Assembly (NCBI GenBank): GCA_902628275.1
Contig: CACOMI010000003.1
Span: forward strand, 1 to 64,000
Length of the DNA stretch: 64,000 bases
DNA from: an uncultured Pelagibacteraceae bacterium
GTDB taxonomy: Bacteria; Pseudomonadota; Alphaproteobacteria; Pelagibacterales; Pelagibacteraceae
Reading direction: 5' to 3'
The notes under the pieces were generated by a model that did no database searches, was not told the DNA's origin, and worked only from the letters and a program-made list of their open reading frames with translations. The stretch's first letter is position 1. Each line of letters starts with the position of its first letter. A program made the translations under genes and the position numbers. Positions 42,418 to 52,896 of this stretch are shown one piece after another.

Positions 42418-43425
42418 ATGAGACTTATATTTAAATTCTTAACTTTAAAAATATACATTATATGTAATTTAATATTATCTAGTTTCTCATTTGCAGATAA
42501 CCACAACATATACGAAACTTTGGAAATTATAAAAAATGACCTTAAAACTCTTGAAAGAGCAGTTTATTCTGGTTCAATTGAAGTTCAAACAGTAACTAAA
42601 GATAATTCTGTGACAGAATTAGATCAAAATTCTGAAGATGTACTTACCAGACATTTATTAAAATTGTCAGAGGTTGAAGATCAGTTTAGAGAACTAACAA
42701 ACAAATTTGAAGAAATTAATTTTAAACTCGACAAATTATCAAGTAGACTATCTAAAATCCAAGCAGATAATCAGATCAGATTTCAGGATATAGAAAATAA
42801 TATTGTTTCTAGTAATATTTCAAATTCTGATTCTCAATTGAGTTCTAAACCAAAAATAGATGGAAAAAATATTTTACCCGGAAGTTCTCAACCACAGGAC
42901 CTTGGAACAATTTCTTATAAAGATACAGAGACATCTGAAAAATCTCAACAAATTCAATCTGTTGAAACCACTGCATCTATTGTAACTGAAACTTTTCAAA
43001 CAGAAGAGAAATTACTCCCTCAAAATTTAAGTCCTAATGAGCAATATGAGTTTGCAACTAGTTTTTTAAAAGTAGGAGATTACAGCACCGCCGAAAGAGC
43101 CTTTAGAGAATTTGTCATATCTAATGCTGATCATGAGCTAGCCGGCAGCGCACAATATTGGTATGCAGAAACATTTAGAATTAGACAATTGTATACTGAT
43201 GCTGCATCAGCTTATTTAGAAGGTTATCAAAAATATCCAAAAGGAAAAAAAGCTCCAATTAACTTGTTGAAATTAGGAGTTTCAATGGTTCAGATAGGTG
43301 AAAAAGACCAAGGGTGTAAAATGATAAATGGTGTAGAACTACAATATCCAAATGCAAACCAATCTGTAATACAAAAAGCAAAATATGAGTCCAAAAAATT
43401 TGAATGTATCAAGCAAGACTCATAA
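42418..43425 (+). CDS. ybgF: Tol-Pal system protein YbgF/CpoB
   Basis: Periplasmic TPR protein that coordinates Tol-Pal with peptidoglycan synthesis. Signal peptide MRLIFKFLTLKIYIICNLILSSFSFA, a coiled-coil segment near residues 70-120 (FEEINFKLDKLSSRLSKIQ), a Ser/Thr/Gln-rich low-complexity linker, then tetratricopeptide repeats (LSPNEQYEFATSFLKVGDYSTAERAFREFV, QYWYAETFRIRQLYTDAA, LGVSMVQIGEKDQGCKM). The ATG at 42418 is preferred over the TTG just before it. Overlaps tilS by 41 bp. Confidence 0.9.
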   Translation: MRLIFKFLTLKIYIICNLILSSFSFADNHNIYETLEIIKNDLKTLERAVYSGSIEVQTVTKDNSVTELDQNSEDVLTRHLLKLSEVEDQFRELTNKFEEINFKLDKLSSRLSKIQADNQIRFQDIENNIVSSNISNSDSQLSSKPKIDGKNILPGSSQPQDLGTISYKDTETSEKSQQIQSVETTASIVTETFQTEEKLLPQNLSPNEQYEFATSFLKVGDYSTAERAFREFVISNADHELAGSAQYWYAETFRIRQLYTDAASAYLEGYQKYPKGKKAPINLLKLGVSMVQIGEKDQGCKMINGVELQYPNANQSVIQKAKYESKKFECIKQDS

Positions 43426-44413
43426 GTTTTTATTTAATAAATTAAAGGATAAAGAAACTTTTCAAATTTATAAAAAATTTGAAAAAAATCTAAATTTAAA
43501 TGAAGATTTTATAGTTGCTGTTTCTGGTGGTCCAGATAGCTTAGCATTGTCTTTTTTAACAAAAATTTATTCAATTAAAAAAAATCTCACAGTAAAATAT
43601 TTTATTGTTGATCATAAATTAAGAAATAATTCTACTAAAGAAGCCAGATTTGTTAAGTTGCTTTTTAAAAAGCTATCCAGCAATATAGAAATATTAACTT
43701 GGAGTGGAAAAAAACCAAAAAGCAATATTCAATCTGTAGCTAGAAATAAGAGATATCAACTTTTAATCAATAAAGCAAAAAAATTAAGTATTAATAATAT
43801 CTTATTAGGTCACCATAAAGATGACTTAATAGAAAATTTTTTTTTAAGAATTTTAAGAGGAAGTGGATTAAACGGTATTATTTCATTTGATGAAAAAACA
43901 AAGTACCAAAGTATTAATGTAATTAGACCTTTATTAAAATTCTCCAAAAAAAAGTTAGAAATTATTAGTCGGAAAGTTTTTGACATTTATGTTGAAGATT
44001 CATCTAATAAAAACATCAAATTTAAACGAGTTAGAATAAGAAATTTTATTAAGAATCTAGAATTAGAAGGTTTGGATAAAGATAAATTTAATCTAACAAT
44101 CAATAATTTAAAATTCGCAAATGAATCAATTAAATTTTTTGTAGATAAAAACTTAGAGGAAAATTCAACATCTATAAAATTAAAAAATCAAGTCATTTTA
44201 AACAAAGATTTTTTTTATCAACCGAAAGAAGTAGTTTTTAGATCTCTTTCACAAGTACTAAAAAGTGTTGGAAAAAATTATTATCCTGCTAGAGGAAAAA
44301 AAATTGATCGACTTATTGATCAAATTAAAAATAACAACCGTTATAAATTAACTCTCGGAAATTGTATTTTAAAGAGGGTAAATAATACAATTATGGTGTC
44401 AAAAGAGCATTAA
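43385..44413 (+). CDS. tilS: tRNA(Ile)-lysidine synthase
   Basis: Modifies C34 of the CAT-anticodon tRNA-Ile to lysidine, so that it reads AUA. The ATP pyrophosphatase loop is VAVSGGPDSLALSF (SGGPDS at 47-52), and YFIVDHKLR and LLGHHKDDLIENFFLRILRGSGLNG are family blocks. Only ~342 residues, so a reduced C-terminal domain compared with E. coli TilS (432). Start is uncertain because of the 41-bp overlap with ybgF; an internal start around the phosphate loop is impossible since no ATG lies between. Confidence 0.9.
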   Translation: MSPKNLNVSSKTHKFLFNKLKDKETFQIYKKFEKNLNLNEDFIVAVSGGPDSLALSFLTKIYSIKKNLTVKYFIVDHKLRNNSTKEARFVKLLFKKLSSNIEILTWSGKKPKSNIQSVARNKRYQLLINKAKKLSINNILLGHHKDDLIENFFLRILRGSGLNGIISFDEKTKYQSINVIRPLLKFSKKKLEIISRKVFDIYVEDSSNKNIKFKRVRIRNFIKNLELEGLDKDKFNLTINNLKFANESIKFFVDKNLEENSTSIKLKNQVILNKDFFYQPKEVVFRSLSQVLKSVGKNYYPARGKKIDRLIDQIKNNNRYKLTLGNCILKRVNNTIMVSKEH

Positions 44414-44478
44414 AGTTGATGAAATAACTGATATTTTGTCACTTGTTAATTTATTAATAATTCTTATTTTAAAGGTGT

Positions 44479-46386
44479 ATGAATTTAAAAAATTTAGCTA
44501 TGTGGGGAATTATAATTTTCTTAACTATAGGACTTTATAATATGTTTAAAAATCCTCAGTCCAATGTAAGAGGAGGAAATCAAATAATATTTTCAGACTT
44601 TTTAAATTCTGTTGATAATGGTGAGGTGCTTAGGGTCGAGATTCAAGGAAATAATATTAAAGGTGTATATTCAAATGGAAATTCTTTTTCAACTTATGCT
44701 CCTAATGATCCAAATCTTATAGAAAAATTATCTGAGAAAGGTGTTAGTATTTCAGCTGCACCTTTAGATGAAAAAATGCCTTCATTATTTGGTGTGCTAC
44801 TATCATGGTTTCCTATGTTGTTATTAATTGCGGTTTGGATTTTCTTTATGAGACAAATGCAAGGTGGCAAAGGTGGAGCAATGGGATTTGGAAAATCAAA
44901 AGCTAAAATGATGAATGAATTAAAAGGAAAGGTTACTTTTAATGATGTTGCTGGTGTAGAGGAAGCTAAAGAAGAAGTAGAAGAAATGGTAGAGTTCCTA
45001 AAAGACCCAAAAAAATTTAGTAGGTTGGGTGGTAAAATACCAAGAGGGGCTTTACTTGTTGGACCCCCGGGAACTGGTAAAACTTTATTAGCAAGGGCAA
45101 TTGCGGGTGAAGCAGGTGTTCCATTTTTCACTATTTCAGGATCTGATTTTGTTGAGATGTTCGTTGGAGTGGGAGCATCTAGAGTAAGGGACATGTTTGA
45201 ACAAGGTAAAAAAAATTCTCCATGTATTATTTTTATAGATGAGATAGATGCTGTTGGAAGAAGTAGAGGGGCAGGTTTAGGGGGTGGAAATGATGAGAGA
45301 GAACAAACCTTAAACCAGTTGTTAGTTGAAATGGATGGTTTTGATACAAATGAAGGCGTCATAATTATAGCCGCAACAAACAGACCAGATGTGCTCGATC
45401 CAGCTTTATTAAGACCAGGAAGGTTTGATAGACAGGTAGTAGTTTCAAACCCAGATATTATAGGAAGAGAAAAAATTTTAAAAGTTCATGTGAAAAAAAT
45501 AAAGATGGCGCCAGATGTTAATTTAAGAACAATTGCAAGAGGCACGCCAGGATTTTCAGGAGCTGATCTTGCAAATATAGTTAATGAAGCAGCTTTGTTG
45601 GCAGCGAGAAAAAATAAGAGGATAGTCACATTACTAGAATTTGAGGAAGCAAAAGATAAAGTTATGATGGGTGCTGAAAGACGCTCAATGGTCATGACAG
45701 AAGATGAGAAAAAACTAACTGCATACCATGAAGGTGGACATGCTCTAGTGTCGTTTAATATGCCAAGTTATGATCCAATTCATAAAGCTACTATCATACC
45801 AAGAGGAAGAGCTCTTGGAATGGTAATGAACTTACCTGAAAGAGACAAACACGGTTACTCAATAAAATATCTTAAAGCGAGACTAGCTGTTTGTTTTGGA
45901 GGAAGAGTGGCTGAAGAAATAATTTTTGGAAAAGATAATATATCTACAGGAGCAGGTGGAGGAAATGGGTCTGATATTAACCAAGCTACACAGCTAGCAA
46001 GAGCAATGGTAACAAAATATGGGATGAGTGAAGAAATGGGTCCAGTCGAATATGGGGAAAACCAAGAAGAAGTCTTTTTAGGAAGATCAGTTACTCAAAC
46101 TCAATCGGTATCAGAGGAAGTCGCTCAGAAAATTGATAAAGAAATAAGAAAGCTTGTAGATGAAGGATATAATAAAGCTAAGGAAATTTTAACAGAAAAA
46201 ATAGATGATCTACATAAAATTGCAAAAGCTCTAATAACTTATGAGACTTTAACTGGTGAAGAAATAGAGAATATAATAAACAAAAATTTATATCCTAAAG
46301 ATAAAATTTTAGATAATCCAGAATCAAAAGATGATCAAGACTCAGCTTTGGGGGCGATGGGTTTGAAACCAAAAATTGTTCACTAA
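44479..46386 (+). CDS. ftsH: ATP-dependent zinc metalloprotease FtsH
   Basis: Membrane-bound AAA+ protease. Two transmembrane helices (residues 7-21 and about 104-126), Walker A GPPGTGKT at 195-202, Walker [18 protein letters not shown] region [20 protein letters not shown], and the metal site HEGGH at 417-421 with a later Glu/Asp ligand in [18 protein letters not shown]. Normal length (635). It precedes folP and glmM, the common proteobacterial gene order. Confidence 0.97.
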   Translation: MNLKNLAMWGIIIFLTIGLYNMFKNPQSNVRGGNQIIFSDFLNSVDNGEVLRVEIQGNNIKGVYSNGNSFSTYAPNDPNLIEKLSEKGVSISAAPLDEKMPSLFGVLLSWFPMLLLIAVWIFFMRQMQGGKGGAMGFGKSKAKMMNELKGKVTFNDVAGVEEAKEEVEEMVEFLKDPKKFSRLGGKIPRGALLVGPPGTGKTLLARAIAGEAGVPFFTISGSDFVEMFVGVGASRVRDMFEQGKKNSPCIIFIDEIDAVGRSRGAGLGGGNDEREQTLNQLLVEMDGFDTNEGVIIIAATNRPDVLDPALLRPGRFDRQVVVSNPDIIGREKILKVHVKKIKMAPDVNLRTIARGTPGFSGADLANIVNEAALLAARKNKRIVTLLEFEEAKDKVMMGAERRSMVMTEDEKKLTAYHEGGHALVSFNMPSYDPIHKATIIPRGRALGMVMNLPERDKHGYSIKYLKARLAVCFGGRVAEEIIFGKDNISTGAGGGNGSDINQATQLARAMVTKYGMSEEMGPVEYGENQEEVFLGRSVTQTQSVSEEVAQKIDKEIRKLVDEGYNKAKEILTEKIDDLHKIAKALITYETLTGEEIENIINKNLYPKDKILDNPESKDDQDSALGAMGLKPKIVH

Positions 46387-46392
46387 TAAATA

Positions 46393-47445
46393 ATGCCAAG
46401 ATATTACACTAGAGCGTGTAATTTCTACTTCGGCAAACATTCAAAAGTTTTAGTAAATAAAAAACAATCCATCCCTTTACACCAGATTAAAGAAATATCT
46501 TTTGACCATGTTGAGATAATTACAAGAAAAAAAATTAGAAAAATTTCAATAAATAAAATTAGAAATTTATCAAAAAAACTAAAAACAAAAATAAATTCAG
46601 ATTTAAAAAAAATTAGGTCAAAAAAAACAAATTTTTCAAATTTAAATTTTAAAAAAATTCCAAATATATTGGGTGTTTTAAATCTAACACCTGATAGTTT
46701 TTCCGATGGGGGAAAATTTAACAAAAAAAATAAAGGCGTCTTTCATGCTATCAATTTATATAAAAATGGTGCTTCGTTAGTAGATGTTGGTGGGGAGTCT
46801 ACAAGACCAGGATCGAAAGAAGTAAATGAATATCGAGAATGGTATAGAATTAATAAGACATTAAAATTAATTGTAAAAAAAATACCGATATCTTTAGACA
46901 CAAGAAAATCTGCAATTATGGAAAATGGTATTAGAATGGGGGTTAAACTTATTAATGATGTTTCGGGATTAAGCCATGATCCCAAAACAATAAATGTTTT
47001 AAAAAAGTATCAAATTCCATTTGTAATACAGCATTCAGTTGGGACACCAGAAAATATGCAAAAGAATCCAATATATAAAAATGAATTATTAGATATATAT
47101 GATTATTTTGAAGATAAGATTAAGTTATTAAGGTCAAAAGGTATTAAACATAACAATATAATTTTAGATCCTGGAATTGGATTTGGAAAAAATTTGAAAC
47201 ATAATATGAGTCTTATAAGAGGTGTTTCTATTTTTCATTCATTAGGTTTTCCTATACTAGTAGGGAATTCAAGAAAAAGATTTATTAAAGATATATCAAA
47301 AAAAAATGATAGCGAAACAAGGATCGGTGGAACTATGGCTTCTTCAATTTATTTAATGATGCAAGGAATTCAGATTTTAAGAATTCATGATGTTAATGAA
47401 GTTATGCAAGGTATTAAAGTTTTTAATCAGATAATCAAAAATTAA
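46393..47445 (+). CDS. folP: Dihydropteroate synthase with N-terminal extension
   Basis: Condenses p-aminobenzoate with 6-hydroxymethyl-dihydropterin diphosphate in folate synthesis. The core starts near residue 89 with ILGVLNLTPDSFSDGGKF. VDVGGESTRPGSKEV, ISLDTRKSAIM, LINDVSGL, DPGIGFGKN and GNSRKRFI complete the TIM barrel. About 88 residues precede the core, a basic, Ile/Lys-rich segment beginning MPRYYTRACNFYFGKHS that is not in E. coli FolP (282 aa). Ends with a 1-bp overlap with glmM. Confidence 0.93.
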   Translation: MPRYYTRACNFYFGKHSKVLVNKKQSIPLHQIKEISFDHVEIITRKKIRKISINKIRNLSKKLKTKINSDLKKIRSKKTNFSNLNFKKIPNILGVLNLTPDSFSDGGKFNKKNKGVFHAINLYKNGASLVDVGGESTRPGSKEVNEYREWYRINKTLKLIVKKIPISLDTRKSAIMENGIRMGVKLINDVSGLSHDPKTINVLKKYQIPFVIQHSVGTPENMQKNPIYKNELLDIYDYFEDKIKLLRSKGIKHNNIILDPGIGFGKNLKHNMSLIRGVSIFHSLGFPILVGNSRKRFIKDISKKNDSETRIGGTMASSIYLMMQGIQILRIHDVNEVMQGIKVFNQIIKN

Positions 47446-48776
47446 TGGCAAAAAAATATTTTGGAACTGATGGAATAAGGGGAGCAGTTAATAGCAAATA
47501 TATAAATGGAGATATGTTCTTTAAATTTGGACTTGCTAGTGGAACATACTTTAAATCTCAAAAAAAAAGAAAACAAACAGCAATAATTGCAAAAGATACG
47601 AGATTATCTGGATATACACTTGAACCAGCTCTTGTCTCAGGTTTGGCTTCAGCTGGTATGCATGTTTATACCCTAGGACCCTTACCAACTAATGGATTGG
47701 CTATGTTAACAAAAGTGATGAAGGCAAATATGGGTATAATGATTACCGCTTCTCATAATACACATTTCGACAACGGTTTAAAATTGTTTGGTCCTGATGG
47801 AATGAAATTGTCGGATAAAATAGAAAAAAAAATTGAGAGTCTCATAGATAAGAAAATCTCAAAAAATCTCTCGCACTCTGAAAAATTAGGAAGAGTTAAA
47901 AGATTAGAAACAGGCACCAAAAATTATATTAAAATATTAAAAAAAAATTTCACAAAAGAGTTCAATTTAAGAGGACTAAGAATAGTAATCGACTGTGCAA
48001 ACGGCGCTGGTTATAAGGCAGGTCCTGAATTATTGAAATCATTAGGAGCTAAAGTGATAGCAATAGGTATTAAACCAAATGGTTTAAATATTAATAAAAA
48101 TTGTGGATCAACTTTTCCAAGAAATATTAGGTCTGCTGTAAAAAAATATAAAGCTCATATCGGAATATCTTTAGACGGAGATGCTGACAGAATTATTATG
48201 TGTGATGAGAAAAGCAATATAATAGATGGAGATCAAATTATAGCTGCTTTAGCAACAAGATGGAAAAATAAAAAAATGTTAAAAGGAGGAGTTGTTGGAA
48301 CATTAATGTCAAATTATGGTTTAGAAAAATATTTTAAATCAATAGGAATAAAATTTTTAAGAGCAAATGTAGGAGATAGATATGTTAAAGAAAAAATGCA
48401 AAAATATAATTTTAATTTAGGTGGTGAACAATCAGGACATATTATTTTAGGTAAATTTGCAACTACAGGAGATGGTTTGTTAGTAGCTTTAGAAGCTCTT
48501 TTTGCTTTAAGAAAAGGAAAAAAGGCAAGTGAATTTTTTGAACAATTTAAGAAAACACCGCAGCTCTTAGAAAATATCGAAGTAAAAGATAAAAATATTA
48601 TTAATAAACCTGAGATAAAAAAAATTATAAAAAATGCAGATAAATTAATTAAAGGTGAAGGTAGAATTTTAGTAAGAAAATCTGGAACAGAATCTAAAAT
48701 AAGAGTTATGGGTGAAAGTGAAAACAAAGCTCTTCTATATAAATGCGTAAACATGATTACGAAAAAAATTAAATAA
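47445..48776 (+). CDS. glmM: Phosphoglucosamine mutase
   Basis: Interconverts glucosamine-6-P and glucosamine-1-P for UDP-GlcNAc, feeding peptidoglycan, LPS and the surface glycan. The phosphoserine is S103 in MITASHNTHFDNGLKLFG; the metal loop is SLDGDADRIIMCD, the sugar loop GGEQSGHIIL, and the phosphate loop VRKSGTESKIRVMGE. N-terminus KKYFGTDGIRG is standard. Starts at the last base of folP (TAATG). Confidence 0.97.
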   Translation: MAKKYFGTDGIRGAVNSKYINGDMFFKFGLASGTYFKSQKKRKQTAIIAKDTRLSGYTLEPALVSGLASAGMHVYTLGPLPTNGLAMLTKVMKANMGIMITASHNTHFDNGLKLFGPDGMKLSDKIEKKIESLIDKKISKNLSHSEKLGRVKRLETGTKNYIKILKKNFTKEFNLRGLRIVIDCANGAGYKAGPELLKSLGAKVIAIGIKPNGLNINKNCGSTFPRNIRSAVKKYKAHIGISLDGDADRIIMCDEKSNIIDGDQIIAALATRWKNKKMLKGGVVGTLMSNYGLEKYFKSIGIKFLRANVGDRYVKEKMQKYNFNLGGEQSGHIILGKFATTGDGLLVALEALFALRKGKKASEFFEQFKKTPQLLENIEVKDKNIINKPEIKKIIKNADKLIKGEGRILVRKSGTESKIRVMGESENKALLYKCVNMITKKIK

Positions 48777-48777
48777 A

Positions 48778-49590
48778 TTGAAACCTAATTCTAAAATTTT
48801 AATTATTGCAGGATCTGACTCATCTGGTGGAGCAGGTATTCAAGCTGATATAAAAACAATCACTGCTCTTGGTTCTTATGCAATGACAGCAATAACCGCA
48901 GTTACATCACAAAATACCAGAGGTGTAAAATCAATTGTTGGGATTAATCCAAAGGAAATTTTTAATCAAATTATTTATAGTTGTAAAGATATAAGACCTG
49001 AGGCAATAAAAATTGGTATGCTGCATTCTTCAGAGGTTATTAGAATGGTACTAAAAGCTTTAGATGTAATTAAAGTTAAAAAAATTGTATTAGACCCAGT
49101 GATGGTTTCTAAAGGAGGGACTAAACTGATAGACAGTAAAGCTATTCAATTTTTAAAATTAAAACTAATTAAAAAAGTATCACTTATTACTCCCAATATT
49201 CCTGAGGCAGAAATTTTAACTAAAACCAAAATTATAACAAAAGAGGATATGATTTTTGCAGCTAATAAGCTTCTAGGTTTAGGAGCTAAAAATGTACTTA
49301 TAAAAGGTGGTCATTTAAAACATAAAAATGTATTAGATATATTAATAAATACAAAAAATATAAAGATCTTCAAAAGCGAGCGTCACAAAACAAAGAATAC
49401 TCATGGTACAGGTTGTACTTTATCTAGCTCAGTTACAACTTTTTTATCATGTGGAAAAACAGTAAAGAAATCTTGTGAGCTTGGAATTAAGTATGTAAAT
49501 TCTGCAATTAAATCAAACCCTAAATATGGAAAAGGTAATGGCCCAATTAACCATCTCACTTCCTTAAAAGTAAACAGAAAATTTAAATAA
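48778..49590 (+). CDS. thiD: Hydroxymethylpyrimidine / HMP-phosphate kinase
   Basis: Ribokinase-fold kinase phosphorylating HMP and HMP-P for thiamine synthesis. [47 protein letters not shown] and the anion-hole/catalytic motif [11 protein letters not shown]. The start is a TTG 1 bp after the glmM stop. With thiE it allows salvage of exogenous HMP. Gap of 0 bp to purA: they share base 49590. Confidence 0.93.
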   Translation: MKPNSKILIIAGSDSSGGAGIQADIKTITALGSYAMTAITAVTSQNTRGVKSIVGINPKEIFNQIIYSCKDIRPEAIKIGMLHSSEVIRMVLKALDVIKVKKIVLDPVMVSKGGTKLIDSKAIQFLKLKLIKKVSLITPNIPEAEILTKTKIITKEDMIFAANKLLGLGAKNVLIKGGHLKHKNVLDILINTKNIKIFKSERHKTKNTHGTGCTLSSSVTTFLSCGKTVKKSCELGIKYVNSAIKSNPKYGKGNGPINHLTSLKVNRKFK

Positions 49591-50882
49591 TGAAAAATAT
49601 AGTCGTTATCGGATCTCAATGGGGTGACGAAGGTAAAGGAAAAATTGTTGATTGGTTATCTGAACAGGCTGATGTGGTAATAAGATTCCAGGGAGGTCAC
49701 AATGCTGGTCATACTTTAGTAATTGATGGTGTTACATATAAATTGAGATTACTGCCATCAGGAATAGTTAGAAAAGATAAAATATCAATTATTGGCAACG
49801 GAGTTGTGGTAGATCCATGGGCTTTATTAGAGGAAATAGAGGAAATAAAATCCAAAGGTGTAGAAGTAAATGTTAATAATTTTATTATTTCCGAGTCTGC
49901 AAATTTAATTTTGCCTTTTCACAGGGAAATGGATGAGATTAGAGAAGATTCAGCAGGAAAAAGCAAAATAGGAACGACTAGACGTGGAATTGGACCAGCA
50001 TATGAAGATAAAGTTGGAAGAAGATCTATAAGAGTTATGGATCTAAGATCTGAAAAAAATTTAGATCAAAGACTAGACTCGGTATTAGCTCATCATAATG
50101 CGATTAGAAAAGGTCTAGGAAAAAAAATTTTTGAAAAAAAACAACTTAAATCTGATTTGCTTAAAATAGCACCCAAAATATTAGAATTCTCTCAGCCAGT
50201 TTGGTTAAAAATTGATCAATTTAAAAAACAAAAAAAGAAAATTCTATTTGAAGGTGCCCAAGGTATTTTGCTTGATGTAGATCATGGAACTTATCCTTTT
50301 GTAACTTCATCTAATACTGTTGCCTCAAACGCAGCTACAGGAACTGGCTGTGGTCCTAATTCGATAAATTATGTTCTAGGAATTACGAAAGCTTATACAA
50401 CAAGAGTTGGAGAGGGTCCTTTTCCTACGGAGTTGACAGATGATATTGGAGAACTTTTAGGAACACGTGGAAAAGAATTTGGAACTGTTACAAGTAGAAA
50501 AAGAAGATGTGGATGGTTTGATGGTGTTTTAGTGAGGCAAACTATTAAAGTTTCAGGGATTGATGGAATTGCTTTAACGAAATTAGATGTGCTTGATGAA
50601 TTGGACGAAATTAAAATGTGTGTTGCTTATGAGCTTGATGGTAAAAGATTGGATTATTTACCTGCAGCTGTGGAAGATCAGATAAAAATAAAACCAATTT
50701 ATGAGTCTTTTCCAGGATGGAAAGTATCTACTAGTGGTGTCAAAAATATGGACTCATTACCTGAAAATGCAAAAAAATATATTTTTAAAGTAGAAGATTT
50801 TATTGGTGCAAAAGTATCAAGTATTTCAACTAGTCCAGAAAGAGATGATACTATTCTAATTGAAAACCCTTTTGAAATTTAG
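49590..50882 (+). CDS. purA: Adenylosuccinate synthetase
   Basis: GTP-dependent ligation of IMP and aspartate, the first step to [21 protein letters not shown], the [10 protein letters not shown] loop, [38 protein letters not shown] and GEGPFPTEL are all in place, length 430. Converges with rpoH: the last 4 bp overlap, so no terminator separates the two. Confidence 0.97.
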   Translation: MKNIVVIGSQWGDEGKGKIVDWLSEQADVVIRFQGGHNAGHTLVIDGVTYKLRLLPSGIVRKDKISIIGNGVVVDPWALLEEIEEIKSKGVEVNVNNFIISESANLILPFHREMDEIREDSAGKSKIGTTRRGIGPAYEDKVGRRSIRVMDLRSEKNLDQRLDSVLAHHNAIRKGLGKKIFEKKQLKSDLLKIAPKILEFSQPVWLKIDQFKKQKKKILFEGAQGILLDVDHGTYPFVTSSNTVASNAATGTGCGPNSINYVLGITKAYTTRVGEGPFPTELTDDIGELLGTRGKEFGTVTSRKRRCGWFDGVLVRQTIKVSGIDGIALTKLDVLDELDEIKMCVAYELDGKRLDYLPAAVEDQIKIKPIYESFPGWKVSTSGVKNMDSLPENAKKYIFKVEDFIGAKVSSISTSPERDDTILIENPFEI

Positions 50883-51772
50883 TTTGCGGGCAAAAGATTT
50901 TTTGATTTAGCTAATAGAAGCATATGCTTTTGGAGTTTTTCAAATGCTTTGTTTTCTATTTGCCTAACTCTTTCTCTGCTAATTTTATATTTTTTACTTA
51001 AATCTTCTAATGTAGTTGGGTCATCATTTAGTCTTCTTGAGTATAAAATTTCTCTTTCTCTATCATTAAGAACTTTAATTGAATCCTTTAATAAATCTTT
51101 TCTTTGTTCCATTTCCTCGTGATGAGCAAATTTTAAATCATGATCAAGTTCTTTATCAACTAGCCAGTCTTGCCATTCATCACCATCTTCACCAACCTGA
51201 GCATTTAATGAAAACTCTTTTCCTGAGAGCCTTCTATTCATTGAAACTACTTCCTCTTTACTTACATCGAGTTTATTAGCGATATGATTTACATGTTCAT
51301 CTTTTAAGTCTCCTTCAGTTTCTGGAGAAATTTGATTTTTAATTTTCTTTAAATTAAAAAATAATTTTTTTTGAGCTGTAGTAGTTCCAATTTTAACAAG
51401 ACTCCAAGATCTTAAAATATATTCTTGTATAGAAGCCTTAATCCACCACATTGCATAAGTTGCCAATCTAAAACCTTTTTCTGGTTCAAATTTTTTAACA
51501 GCTTGCATAAGACCTACATTTCCCTCTGAAATCATTTCATTGATTGGCAAACCATATCCTTTGTAGCCCATAGCTATCTTTGCAACTAACCTTAAGTGAC
51601 TAGTGACTAATTTTTCTGCAGCTTTAATATTGCCAGTTGTTTTCCAATTTTTTGCTAGCATATACTCCTCCTCTGCAGCTAACATTGGAAATTTTTTAAT
51701 CTGTTCTAAATATGCAGATAGCCCACCTTCATTTGATAGAGTTGGTAGATTATTGCTCATTGTTGTATTCAT
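50879..51772 (-). CDS. rpoH: RNA polymerase sigma-32 factor
   Basis: Heat-shock sigma factor. Region 2: [43 protein letters not shown] and [26 protein letters not shown]. The RpoH-box-type [10 protein letters not shown] follows, then region 4 [36 protein letters not shown]. One sigma-32 of normal size (297). SAR11 genomes carry few sigma factors, so this gene would be a major alternative sigma. Divergent 41-bp spacer to rluD is not promoter-rich. Confidence 0.95.
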   Translation of the reverse strand: MNTTMSNNLPTLSNEGGLSAYLEQIKKFPMLAAEEEYMLAKNWKTTGNIKAAEKLVTSHLRLVAKIAMGYKGYGLPINEMISEGNVGLMQAVKKFEPEKGFRLATYAMWWIKASIQEYILRSWSLVKIGTTTAQKKLFFNLKKIKNQISPETEGDLKDEHVNHIANKLDVSKEEVVSMNRRLSGKEFSLNAQVGEDGDEWQDWLVDKELDHDLKFAHHEEMEQRKDLLKDSIKVLNDREREILYSRRLNDDPTTLEDLSKKYKISRERVRQIENKAFEKLQKHMLLLAKSKNLLPAN

Positions 51773-51813
51773 AGAAGTGTTTATTTAATTAATTATAGCT
51801 AATTTTCAATAAT

Positions 51814-52794
51814 TTATTCTTCAGTGTTTCTAAGCATTTTTAGAATATTATCTAGATCTTGTGGCAAAAGTGAGGAAAAAATCATCTCTTTTTTAGTACG
51901 TGGATGTATAAATCCTAGAGTTTTTGCGTGAAGGAATTGCCTATTCAATTTAGTAATTGAATTTTGGATATCTAAATTGATATTTTTTAATTTTTTATAT
52001 TTTTTTTTATATTTATCATCTCCAACTAGACTATTACCTTTATAATTCATATGAACTCTGATCTGATGGGTTCTTCCTGTTTCTAATTTACACTCAATTA
52101 AACTTAAAGTTGGTATTTTCTGATTTTCAAAAATTTCAAGTGTTTTATAATTTGTTATAGCTTTCTTGCCTTTGGAACTACTAACTTCCATAAGTTGTCT
52201 ATTTTTTGAACTACGAGTTATAAATGTTTCTATTCTACCTGAAGATGGTCTTAATTTTCCCCATATTAAAAGTTGGTACTCTCTTATAATTGTGTGAGCA
52301 CTAAACTGTTTTGATAAATTTTCATGAGTTTCATTATTTTTTGCTATTACAACTAATCCAGATGTATTTTTATCAATTCTATGAACAATACCAGGTCTCA
52401 ATTCATCACCTATATTTGATAAAGAGTCTTTATCATAATACACTAATGCGTTAACAATTGTCTTATCATAATTTCCAGCTCCTGGATGCATGATTATTCC
52501 TGCAGGTTTATTAATTACTAATAAATCATTATCTTCGTATATTATTTCCAACTTAAATTCGTAAGGTTTAAGTGATGCTATTTCAGGCTGTGGAATTTTA
52601 AGATTTATTGTATCACCAATGGAGACTTTTTTTGACGGACTTTTTACAATTTTGTTATTTAATTTTAACTTTTCTTTTAAAATCAAATTTTTAATCCTAG
52701 TCCTACTAATTAACTCCTCTCTTTTGTTAATTAAAACATCAACTCTTAAATTATCTTCTTTTTCTTTTACTATAAAATTAATGTTTTTTTCCAT
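51814..52794 (-). CDS. rluD: 23S rRNA pseudouridine synthase, RluD family
   Basis: N-terminal S4 domain (RTRIKNLILKEKLKLNNKIVKSPSKKV) followed by the RluA/RluD catalytic domain. IVHRIDKNTSGLVVIAKN gives the catalytic D141, preceded by VINKPAGIIMHPG and followed by CKLETGRTHQIRVHM and QFLHAKTLGF. RluD (U1911/1915/1917) is most likely; RluC (no S4 difference) is the alternative. Precedes rpoH on the same strand, its start facing tRNA-Arg. Confidence 0.9.
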   Translation of the reverse strand: MEKNINFIVKEKEDNLRVDVLINKREELISRTRIKNLILKEKLKLNNKIVKSPSKKVSIGDTINLKIPQPEIASLKPYEFKLEIIYEDNDLLVINKPAGIIMHPGAGNYDKTIVNALVYYDKDSLSNIGDELRPGIVHRIDKNTSGLVVIAKNNETHENLSKQFSAHTIIREYQLLIWGKLRPSSGRIETFITRSSKNRQLMEVSSSKGKKAITNYKTLEIFENQKIPTLSLIECKLETGRTHQIRVHMNYKGNSLVGDDKYKKKYKKLKNINLDIQNSITKLNRQFLHAKTLGFIHPRTKKEMIFSSLLPQDLDNILKMLRNTEE

Positions 52795-52817
52795 AAAATA
52801 TAATATTAATACTATAT

Positions 52818-52894
52818 GCGCTTGTAGCTCAACTGGATAGAGCGCCTGACTTCGGATCAGGAGGTTCTGGGTTCGACTCCTAGCAGGCGCACCA
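52818..52894 (+). tRNA. tRNA-Arg (TCG)
   Basis: 77 nt including an encoded CCA. Acceptor arms GCGCTTG and CAGGCGC pair with one G-U wobble; anticodon stem CCTGA/TCAGG encloses CTTCGGA, anticodon TCG; the T-loop is GTTCGACTC. It reads CGN-type codons via wobble. It lies between rluD (minus) and the ABC permease (minus), and I see no integrase or flanking repeats, so it is not an evident attachment site. Confidence 0.95.
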
Positions 52895-52896
52895 AT

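Noticed and set aside
44694-45362. 222-residue antisense reading frame opposite ftsH
   Set aside because: It mirrors the coding frame of a highly conserved gene, has low-complexity Pro/Ser-rich content and no ribosome-binding site; a shadow of ftsH codon usage.
48314-48754. 146-residue antisense reading frame opposite glmM
   Set aside because: Fully inside glmM, hydrophobic and Leu/Phe/Ser-rich as expected from complementing AT-rich codons; no start context.
52818-52894. tRNA-Arg as an integration site for a mobile element
   Set aside because: No integrase, flanking direct repeat or atypical genes next to it; neighbours are housekeeping.
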